NCBI GenBank assembly: GCA_963785735.1
Contig: CAWAWJ010000001.1
Span: 62,001-126,000, forward strand
Length of the DNA stretch: 64,000 bases
Source of the DNA: REEB95 sp963785735
Lineage (GTDB): Bacteria; Pseudomonadota; Alphaproteobacteria; ATCC43930; CGMCC-115725
Direction: 5' to 3'
Shown: piece by piece, positions 51,834 through 58,162 of the stretch
Layout: the number at the start of each line of letters is the position of its first letter
How positions within the stretch are numbered: the stretch's first letter is position 1
Position numbers and translations under genes: made by a program
Notes under the pieces: model-generated
What the model saw: the letters and a program-made list of their open reading frames with translations, nothing else
Told to the model about the DNA's origin: nothing
Databases searched by the model: none

Positions 51834-52400
51834 TCAGTCCTTGGCGCGTTCGACATAACTGCCGTCCGCGGTATTGACGACGACGCGGGTGCCGGCCGCG
51901 ACATGGGGCGGCAGCATGATGCGCCTTCCGTTCGAAAGCTTGCCCGGCTTGTAGGAGGAAGACGCGGTCTGCCCCTTCACCACCGGATCGGCCTCGACCA
52001 CTTCCAGGGTGACGCTGTCGGGCAGCGTTACCGCAAGCGGCGTTCCCTCATGGAGCTGAATCGTACAGATCATGCCTTCCTGAAGGAAATCAACCGGTTC
52101 GCCGATCAAGTCGCGGTCGAGCGTCAACTGTTCATAGGATTCATTATCCATGAAGGTGGCATGCTCGCCGTCGATGAACAGGAACTGCATGTCCTTTTCG
52201 TCGAGATGGGCGCGCTCCACCGTCTCCTGCGTACGATAGCGCGCATTGGTCTTGGTGCCGGTCTTGAGATCGCGCATATCGACCTGGGCGAAGGAGCCGC
52301 CCTTGCCGGGCTGGATCAGCTCGCGTTTCAAGACCAGCATGAGCTTGCCGTCCACTTCCAGCACATGGCCCGGCTTGATGTCGATGGCGTTGATCTTCAT
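51834..52400 (-). CDS. efp: Elongation factor P
   Basis: From ATG 52400 the product has 188 residues with three beta-barrel domains. The tip loop PGKGGSF carries lysine 33, the site modified by EpmA; that identity fits with epmA starting 157 bp away on the other strand. YEQLTLDRDLIG and the C-terminal TRVVVNTADGSYVERA are diagnostic. EF-P rescues ribosomes at polyproline. The frame is open further upstream but residues there are not conserved and overlap the epmA leader. Confidence 0.95.
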   Translation of the reverse strand: MKINAIDIKPGHVLEVDGKLMLVLKRELIQPGKGGSFAQVDMRDLKTGTKTNARYRTQETVERAHLDEKDMQFLFIDGEHATFMDNESYEQLTLDRDLIGEPVDFLQEGMICTIQLHEGTPLAVTLPDSVTLEVVEADPVVKGQTASSSYKPGKLSNGRRIMLPPHVAAGTRVVVNTADGSYVERAKD

Positions 52401-52556
52401 GGCGCTCGTCCCGGTTGGCGCGAAGGGTGTCGGCGGGGATTGATTGGCCCCGGCTTCTAGCAGCTTGCGGGCCGGAACCACAAGCAAAATAGGGCACTTG
52501 GCGGGGCCCCCGGCCGAGCTTAGCTTGGCGATGGAAAATCGGAACGGAGGGTTCGC

Positions 52557-53597
52557 GTGGCCAAGGCGCCGTGGTGGCGGAAGGATGTTTTCGCGGACCG
52601 CGCGGCGAATTTGGAGATGCGCGGCGCGATCCTGCGCGCGACCCGCCAATTCTTCGAGAGCCGGGGCTTCGCCGAGGTCGAGACTCCGGCGCTTCAGGCG
52701 AGTCCCGGCCTCGAGCCGCATCTCAAGGCCTTCGCCACCTTGCTCGAGGAACCGGGCCGGCGGAAGCGGCGGGTTTTTCTCCACACCTCGCCCGAATTCG
52801 CCATGAAGAAGCTCCTGGCGGCTGGGGTCCCGCTTCTGTTCCAGCTCGCTCACGCCTACCGCAATGCCGAACGCAGTAATACGCATCATCCCGAATTCGC
52901 GCTGCTCGAATGGTATCGCGCGGGCGCGACTTACCGTGACCTGATGGATGATTGCGAAGAGCTTCTATGCCATACGCTGAAGGCCGCCGGACGTACTTCT
53001 TTTACGTATAAGGGAAGAAGCGCCGACCCCGCGCGAAACTGGGAACGGCTTTCGGTGGCCGATGCCTTCGCGCGCTTTGCCGGAATCGATCTGCTCGCGA
53101 CGGCGCCCGATCCCTTGAAGCCGGAGATCAAGCTTCTGGCCAAGGCGGCGAAGCCCTTGGGAATTTCGCCGCACCGGGGCGATGGCTGGGAGGATTTGTT
53201 CTTCCGTATCTTCCTCGAGCGCATCGAGCCCCATCTGGGCTCGCCCGCGCCAACCTTGCTCCACGACTATCCGGTTTCGATGGCGGCGCTGGCGCGGGAA
53301 AAGCCGGGCGACAAGCGCCTCGCCGAGCGCGTCGAGCTTTATGTCTGCGGCCTCGAACTCGCCAACGGTTTCTCCGAGTTGACCAATGCCAAGGAACAGC
53401 GCGCGCGCTTCGCCCGCGACCGCGCCGAGAAACGCCGCCGTTACGGCGAAGCCTATCCGGTGGACGAGGATTTTCTCGCCGCCCTCGAAGCCGGATTGCC
53501 GGAGAGCGCGGGCATGGCCTTGGGCTTCGACCGGCTCGTGATGCTGGCGAGCGGCGCCGCCAGCATCGACCAGGTGCTGTGGGCGCCCGTTGACTGA
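52557..53597 (+). CDS. epmA: EF-P beta-lysine ligase (lysyl-tRNA synthetase-like)
   Basis: The 346-residue product is a class II lysyl-tRNA synthetase catalytic core without the anticodon-binding domain. Motifs are VETPALQASPGLEPHLKAF (motif 1 region), LHTSPEFAMKKLLAAG, RNAERSNTHHPEFALLEWY (motif 2) and GMALGFDRLVML (motif 3). It attaches (R)-beta-lysine to EF-P. The start is a GTG with GGAACGGAGG 8 bases upstream. The partner EpmB, which makes beta-lysine, is not in this window. Confidence 0.93.
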   Translation: MAKAPWWRKDVFADRAANLEMRGAILRATRQFFESRGFAEVETPALQASPGLEPHLKAFATLLEEPGRRKRRVFLHTSPEFAMKKLLAAGVPLLFQLAHAYRNAERSNTHHPEFALLEWYRAGATYRDLMDDCEELLCHTLKAAGRTSFTYKGRSADPARNWERLSVADAFARFAGIDLLATAPDPLKPEIKLLAKAAKPLGISPHRGDGWEDLFFRIFLERIEPHLGSPAPTLLHDYPVSMAALAREKPGDKRLAERVELYVCGLELANGFSELTNAKEQRARFARDRAEKRRRYGEAYPVDEDFLAALEAGLPESAGMALGFDRLVMLASGAASIDQVLWAPVD

Positions 53598-53619
53598 AGG
53601 ACCGGCTGAAGGGACGGCT

Positions 53620-53667
53620 GACTCTTGAGTCGACTCAAATTGATTGTGAGTCACGGCGCAGTGAGTC
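53620..53667. repeat. Cluster of five GANTC (CcrM-type) sites with a 14-bp palindrome
   Basis: GACTC/GAGTC occurs at 53620-53624, 53627-53631, 53632-53636, 53648-53652 and 53663-53667. The palindrome TTGAGTCGACTCAA covers 53625-53638. This is much denser than expected for one site every few hundred bases. It overlaps the end of the SeqA-like gene and the gap after epmA. Confidence 0.7.
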
Positions 53668-54102
53668 AAGCGGGCGCCAGGCCGCCTCGCCCGGCAGCCG
53701 GCATTGCCAGAAGCGCCAGCCATTGACGTTGTTGCGGGTGATTTCGCGCGCCGCGTCCGACGGGCTTTGCGCGCGCTTGCCGTTCACCGCCAAGGCGCCC
53801 TGCTCGATTTTGGCGTGATGCAGCTGGCCGTGATACCGGGCGCGGAAATCGGTGCCGGCGGGAAATCGTATCCCCTTGTAATGCCAGTCGTTTTGGCCGT
53901 TTTGCGGGGCCGAAGCCAGGGCCGGAGACGGGGCCAGAACCGGGGCGCGGCCATGGGCGAAATCGAAATGCCGCCTGATGACGGCGCTGCCCTGGCCGAG
54001 GCCGAGCAGGCGGCGCAGCACGTCGTTATGGCTGTCGGCCTCGCTGGTGCGGCGCGCGGTCAGCGCCTTGTAGACCTCGAAGTCGATGTCGATGCTTTGC
54101 AT
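53635..54102 (-). CDS. Putative DNA-binding protein with SeqA-N-terminus-like ribbon-helix-helix
   Basis: From ATG 54102 the product has 155 residues. Residues 1-36 (MQSIDIDFEVYKALTARR..., NDVLRRLLGLG) resemble the SeqA N-terminal multimerisation/ribbon-helix-helix pattern (I-x-D-x-E-x-Y ... D-I-L-R-R-M-L). A Pro/Ala linker follows, then about 75 residues with WHYKGIRFPAGTDFRARYHG, ALAVNGKR, and NVNGWRFWQCRLPG, a RAMA/DUF4357-like module. The region upstream holds three TAGCGCTA palindromes; DnaA-box-like repeats and GANTC clusters flank the gene. A nucleoid or replication-linked regulator is the inferred role. Confidence 0.6.
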   Translation of the reverse strand: MQSIDIDFEVYKALTARRTSEADSHNDVLRRLLGLGQGSAVIRRHFDFAHGRAPVLAPSPALASAPQNGQNDWHYKGIRFPAGTDFRARYHGQLHHAKIEQGALAVNGKRAQSPSDAAREITRNNVNGWRFWQCRLPGEAAWRPLDSLRRDSQSI

Positions 54103-54127
54103 GCCGCCCCCGCGCCTTGCCGGCACA

Positions 54128-54151
54128 TAGCGCTATAGCGCTATAGCGCTA
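54128..54151. repeat. Three tandem TAGCGCTA palindromes
   Basis: TAGCGCTA, itself a perfect 8-bp palindrome, is repeated three times without spacers (54128-54135, 54136-54143, 54144-54151). It lies 26-49 bases upstream of the SeqA-like gene's ATG, the position of an autoregulatory operator for ribbon-helix-helix proteins, which often bind such iterated half-sites. Confidence 0.85.
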
Positions 54152-54188
54152 TTTGACTCCGGTCGCGCCGGAGAGTCGACGTCTCCCT

Positions 54189-54222
54189 GTCGCTTATCCA
54201 CCGAATAGTCGCTTATCCACCG
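54189..54222 (+). repeat. Two 15-bp direct repeats with DnaA-box-like core
   Basis: GTCGCTTATCCACCG occurs at 54189-54203 and 54208-54222, 19 bases apart. Each contains TTATCCACC, one mismatch from the DnaA box TTATCCACA. They lie between the TonB-like gene's stop and the TAGCGCTA palindromes. Confidence 0.75.
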
Positions 54223-54227
54223 CCCTT

Positions 54228-55007
54228 CTATTGGCCGCGCGGATAGACCGGAATCTCGACGACGATGCGGGTGCGGATCTGTGGATAATCCGGCGGCAGC
54301 GGCGGAAAGGGCGCGCTCGAGGTGATCATCAGCCGCGCCGCCTCGTCGAGGCGCGGCGTGCCCGAGGAGGACAGCAGGGTGATGGCGTTCATGGCGCCCG
54401 ACGGCTCCAGCACCACGCTGTAGATCGCCAGCCGGTTGCCGGCGCCGGCGAAATCCGCCGCCGGCGGATAGACGCGGTTGCGCTCGATCATCTGCATCAT
54501 GCGGTTGAGATAAGCGTCGCCGGCGAGGTTGCGGTCGGCATTGCCGCCCTGCGGCGGCAGGCTGATGGCGAGAAACTTCTCCGCCGGCGGCGCCGGGCGC
54601 GGCTCAGCCGCGGGCACGGGCTTGGCCTCGCTCTCCCGGGGCGAGCCCGGTTGCGGCAAGGCGGGCACGGGCTTGGCGGTCTTTTTCGCCTCGGTCTTGT
54701 CATCGGCGCCGGATTCGCGCGGCGTGATCTTGGGCGGCTCGGTCTTGGCCGTAGGCCGCGGCGGCGGCGCGCGCACCAGCGTCACCTGGAGCGGCGGCAC
54801 CTCGTAGGAAGGCCGCGCCTCGAGATGCGCCAGTAGCCAAAAAACCGCCGGCAGCAGATGGAGCAGCGCCGCCGCCGCGAGCGCCCAGCGCCCGAGCCAG
54901 AAGGGACGGCCCGAGGGCTCGTGTTCGGGCAAGGGCGCGCCGCCCGCCGCCGCGGGAATGAGCGACGGGGCGATCGGATAATTCGGCTCTTCCGGCGGCG
55001 GTGTCAT
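54228..55007 (-). CDS. TonB-like energy transducer protein
   Basis: The 259-residue product has one N-terminal membrane helix (about 40-60), a Pro/Lys-rich spacer (about 70-145: PPPRPTAKTEPPKITPRE) and a C-terminal TonB-like domain (about 160-259) ending in IRTRIVVEIPVYPRG. The domain shows a TonB/TolA-like 'NRMMQMIERNRVYP ... YSVVLEPSGAMNAITLLSSSGTPRLDEAA' pattern. It would transmit force across the periplasm. No exbBD adjoins it; a MotA/MotB-like pair lies at 48-50 kb. A perfect DnaA box TGTGGATAA (54280-54288) is inside its 3' end. Confidence 0.78.
   Translation of the reverse strand: MTPPPEEPNYPIAPSLIPAAAGGAPLPEHEPSGRPFWLGRWALAAAALLHLLPAVFWLLAHLEARPSYEVPPLQVTLVRAPPPRPTAKTEPPKITPRESGADDKTEAKKTAKPVPALPQPGSPRESEAKPVPAAEPRPAPPAEKFLAISLPPQGGNADRNLAGDAYLNRMMQMIERNRVYPPAADFAGAGNRLAIYSVVLEPSGAMNAITLLSSSGTPRLDEAARLMITSSAPFPPLPPDYPQIRTRIVVEIPVYPRGQ
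54280..54288 (-). other. Perfect DnaA box (TTATCCACA on the minus strand)
   Basis: TGTGGATAA on the plus strand is the reverse complement of the consensus DnaA box TTATCCACA. It is the third DnaA-box-like site within 100 bp of the SeqA-like gene's upstream region. A single 9-bp match could be chance. Confidence 0.45.
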
Positions 55008-55129
55008 GCGAGGCCTTGATTCATTCGGCGCCGCAACCGGGGCCGGAGAATATCCCTAACATATTGGTATGACGAAAGAATTTCCCACATCCCCGCCTTC
55101 ATGGGAAGCGGGGCGGGAAAAGCGCGGAC

Positions 55130-55756
55130 TTAAGGCCGGGCCGCCGCGATCGCCGCCGCGAATTCCTTGACCGCTTGCCCCGGCCCTTGCGGATGGTTCC
55201 AGACCGCCGAAACCACGGCCAGGAAATCAGCACCGGCCTCGGCCAAAGGCCCGCAATTGGCGGGGGTGATGCCGCCGATGGCGACGCAAGGCACGGTCAT
55301 GATCTCGCTCCACCAGCGCAAGAGCTCGATCTCGGCGTGGGCCTTGGCTTCCTTGGTTTGGGTCGGGAAGAAGGCGCCGAAGGCGACGTAATCGGCGCCG
55401 GCCTCGGCCGCCTCGATGGCGTCGTGGCGGCTCGCGCGGCAGGTGACGCCGACGATGCGCGCGGGGCCAAGGAGAGCGCGCGCCTCGGCGTAAGGCGCAT
55501 CCTCGGGCCCGACATGGACGCCGTCGCAGCCGCAAGCCAAGGCCAGATCGGGCCGGTCATTCATCAGGAAGGCCGCGTCGTGTTTCTGGACGATGGGCCG
55601 CAGGATGTCGGCCGCGCGGCGTATGGCGTTGTCATCCGCGTCCTTCAATCGCAGCTGCACGCAGGCGACATCGCCGGCGCCGAGCGCCTCTTCCAGCTTG
55701 GCCGCGAAACTTTTCGGCTCCAGCGCCGGCGGGGTGATGAGATAGAGGCGGCTCAC
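55130..55756 (-). CDS. thiE: Thiamine-phosphate synthase
   Basis: The 208-residue TIM-barrel enzyme joins HMP-PP and HET-P to thiamine phosphate. The GTG start at 55756 overlaps the aldolase stop (GTGA). SRLYLITPP at the N terminus, VQLRLKD, LMNDRPDLALACGCDGVHVGPEDA (diagnostic), VGVTCRASRHDAIEA and AIGGITPANC are visible. It lies in the common alphaproteobacterial order fba-thiE. No TPP riboswitch is visible, since it is translated from the aldolase operon. Confidence 0.9.
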   Translation of the reverse strand: MSRLYLITPPALEPKSFAAKLEEALGAGDVACVQLRLKDADDNAIRRAADILRPIVQKHDAAFLMNDRPDLALACGCDGVHVGPEDAPYAEARALLGPARIVGVTCRASRHDAIEAAEAGADYVAFGAFFPTQTKEAKAHAEIELLRWWSEIMTVPCVAIGGITPANCGPLAEAGADFLAVVSAVWNHPQGPGQAVKEFAAAIAAARP

Positions 55757-56682
55757 GCCTCGCCGCGATAGATGCGGATGATGGTGTCCAGCATCTTGAG
55801 CGCCTCGGATCGGGGACGCTGGAAGGTGTTGCGGCCGATGATCGAGCCGGTGGCGCCGCCGTCGCGGACGGCGCGGACCTCGGCGTAAACGCCGTCGAGG
55901 TCCTTGGCCTCGCCGCCCGAGAACAGGAGAATCCGCCTGCCGGCGAAGCAGCATTGCACGACATGGCGGATGCGCGCGGTCAGGGTCGAGATGTCGATCT
56001 TCTGCGCCTCATAGACTTTCTTCGCCGCCTCCAATTCGAGAAACGCGGTGGGCGGCTTCACCTTGATGATATGCGCGCCCAGGAGCGCCGCCATATGCGC
56101 GGCATAGGCGCAGATGTCGATCGCGGTCTCGCCTTCCTTGGAAAGAGATCCCCCGCGCGGATAGGACCAGATCACCACGGCCAATCCCGCCGCCTTGGCC
56201 TCGCGGCCCATCTCGGCGATCTCGCCCATCATCGCATAGGCCGCGTCCGAGCCCGGATATATGGTGAAACCGATGGCGGCGCATTTGAGCCGGATGGCGT
56301 CCTTGACCGAAGCGGTCACCGCCTGGCTCGGCGCCGCCTTGTCGCGCGCCAAGGAATTGGCCGAATTCAATTTGAGGATGGTCGGGATCTTGCCGGCGAA
56401 GGTTTTCGCCCCGGCCTCGAGGAGCCCCAAGGGCGCGGCATAGGCTGAAAGCCCGGCGTCGATGGCGAGGCGGTAGTGGTAATGCGGATCGTAGGCCGGC
56501 GGGTTGGGCGCGAAGCTGCGCGCGGGGCCGTGCTCGAAGCCCTGATCGACCGGCAGGATCACCAGATGGCCGGTGCCGCCGAGCCTGCCCTGCATGAGAA
56601 TGCGGGCGAGGTTCGCCTTGGTCTTGGGCGAATCGCTTTCATAAGCGTCGAGGATTTTCTGGACCGGTTTGGTGAGCGCCAT
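55753..56682 (-). CDS. fba: Class I fructose-bisphosphate aldolase (FbaB/DhnA type)
   Basis: The 309-residue product starts at ATG 56682 (MALTKPVQKILDAYESDSP). It belongs to the archaeal/DhnA-type class I aldolases: LVILPVDQGFEHGPARSF, IGFTIYPGSDAAYAMMGEI, HIIKVKPPTAF (Schiff-base lysine) and SGGEAKDLDGVYAEV are visible. The enzyme splits fructose-1,6-bisphosphate without a metal. It lies between an unknown 138-residue protein and thiE, co-directional with gap and tkt. Confidence 0.93.
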   Translation of the reverse strand: MALTKPVQKILDAYESDSPKTKANLARILMQGRLGGTGHLVILPVDQGFEHGPARSFAPNPPAYDPHYHYRLAIDAGLSAYAAPLGLLEAGAKTFAGKIPTILKLNSANSLARDKAAPSQAVTASVKDAIRLKCAAIGFTIYPGSDAAYAMMGEIAEMGREAKAAGLAVVIWSYPRGGSLSKEGETAIDICAYAAHMAALLGAHIIKVKPPTAFLELEAAKKVYEAQKIDISTLTARIRHVVQCCFAGRRILLFSGGEAKDLDGVYAEVRAVRDGGATGSIIGRNTFQRPRSEALKMLDTIIRIYRGEA

Positions 56683-56723
56683 GCGTTTTCCTTTTCCGGG
56701 CCGGTATAGCAGACGGGCCGCCC

Positions 56724-57140
56724 TCAGGCCAAGGTTTCGCCCGCGAGATAGGCCCGGCACAAGGCGGCCGCGTTTTTCTTGTCGCGCAGATCGAGCGCAC
56801 CCGCGGCGGCGGCGCTTTCGATCGAAGCGCCGAGCGAGCGCGCGATCTCCCCGAGCCGGGCTTGCGCCTCGGCGTTGCCGGAAAAGCCCACGCGCTTGAA
56901 GCCCAGGCGCAACGCCGCCAGCGCCACCCCGGCCTCCATCCCGCAATCGAGCACGGCTTCGCTTTGGGATTCGGGATAAGAGGCTTGCGCCAACGCGGCC
57001 AGCGACTTGAACCAGCCCGGCCCGGCATAGGCGCCGGCTCCGGCCGCGCTCGCCAGCACGACTTCGCGCTTCAATGAGGATGCGGCTTCCAGCGCGGCCC
57101 GGGCGTGACCCAGCGAATGGACGACGATCCGCTTCTCCAT
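56724..57140 (-). CDS. Unknown 138-residue protein between gap and fba
   Basis: The product is soluble, Ala-rich and of alternating helix/strand pattern (MEKRIVVHSLGHARAALEAASS, VVLASAAGAGAYAGPGWFKSLAAL, RVGFSGNAEAQARLGEIARSLGA). It may be a small Rossmann-like domain. The gene is co-directional with gap (3 bp upstream) and fba (41 bp downstream), so it belongs to the glycolytic operon. I recognise no family. pgk, the usual occupant of this position, is absent. Confidence 0.65.
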   Translation of the reverse strand: MEKRIVVHSLGHARAALEAASSLKREVVLASAAGAGAYAGPGWFKSLAALAQASYPESQSEAVLDCGMEAGVALAALRLGFKRVGFSGNAEAQARLGEIARSLGASIESAAAAGALDLRDKKNAAALCRAYLAGETLA

Positions 57141-57143
57141 GGT

Positions 57144-58154
57144 CTAGCCCAGCGCGCCCACCAGCGCCGCCGCCTCGAGCAAGCGGTTGGAGAAGCCCCA
57201 TTCATTGTCGTACCAGGCGAGTACGCGGCAGAAGCGCTTGCCCAGCACCACGGTCTGGGTCAGATCGAAGCTCGAGCTGTGCGGGTCGTGGTTGAAATCG
57301 CTCGACACCACGGCGTCGCGGCTCACCGCGAGAATGCCCTTGAAGCGGTTGGAATTGGACGCCTTGACCATGATCTCGTTGATCTCGTCCTTCGAGGTGT
57401 CGCGCGCCGCCTGGAACTTGAAATCGATCAGCGAGACATTGGCGGTGGGCACGCGGATGGCGGCGCCGTCGAGCTTTCCCTGCAAGGCGGGGATCACCAG
57501 GCCCAGCGCCTTGGCGGCGCCGGTCGAGGTCGGGATCATGTTGAGCGCGGCGGCGCGGCCGCGGTGCAAATCCTTGTGCAGGCTGTCCACCGTGTTCTGG
57601 TCGCCGGTATAGGAATGGACGGTGGTCATGTAGCCCTGCTCGATGCCGAGCGCCTCGTTCAGAATATAGGCGACCGGCGCCAGGCAATTGGTGGTGCAGG
57701 AGCCGTTGGACAAAACCTTGTGCGCGGGCTTCACCTGGTCGCTGTTGACGCCGATCACCATGGTGATGTCGGCGCCGTCGGCCGGGGCCGAAACGATGAC
57801 GCGCTTGGATCCCGCCTCAATATGTTTCGCCGCATCCGCACGCTTGGTGAAAAGCCCGGTGCATTCGAGCGCGACGTCGATCTTCAGATCCTTCCACGGC
57901 AGCTTGGCGGGATCGCGTTCGGCGGAGACCGCGATCTTGCCCTTGCCGATATCCATCCAATTGTCGCCGGTCTTGATCTCGCCCTTGAAGCGGCCATGCA
58001 CGCTATCGTATTTCAAAAGATGCGCGTTGGTCGCGACCGGGCCGAGATCGTTGATCGCCACCACCGCCACATCGTCGCGGTTCTGCTCGTGGAGCGCGCG
58101 CAACACCAGCCGCCCGATGCGCCCGAACCCGTTGATCGCAACCCGAATGGCCAT
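57144..58154 (-). CDS. gap: Glyceraldehyde-3-phosphate dehydrogenase
   Basis: From ATG 58154 (MAIRVAINGFGRIGR) the product has 336 residues. SNGSCTTNCLAP contains the catalytic Cys153, NVSLIDFKF and WYDNEWGFSNRL are signature segments. INDLG at residues 34-38 (Leu after Asp rather than an NADP-type residue) fits an NAD-dependent or dual glycolytic type. It follows tkt by 8 bp and is followed by the 138-residue unknown gene 3 bp later. Confidence 0.95.
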   Translation of the reverse strand: MAIRVAINGFGRIGRLVLRALHEQNRDDVAVVAINDLGPVATNAHLLKYDSVHGRFKGEIKTGDNWMDIGKGKIAVSAERDPAKLPWKDLKIDVALECTGLFTKRADAAKHIEAGSKRVIVSAPADGADITMVIGVNSDQVKPAHKVLSNGSCTTNCLAPVAYILNEALGIEQGYMTTVHSYTGDQNTVDSLHKDLHRGRAAALNMIPTSTGAAKALGLVIPALQGKLDGAAIRVPTANVSLIDFKFQAARDTSKDEINEIMVKASNSNRFKGILAVSRDAVVSSDFNHDPHSSSFDLTQTVVLGKRFCRVLAWYDNEWGFSNRLLEAAALVGALG

Positions 58155-58162
58155 TCCGCCTC

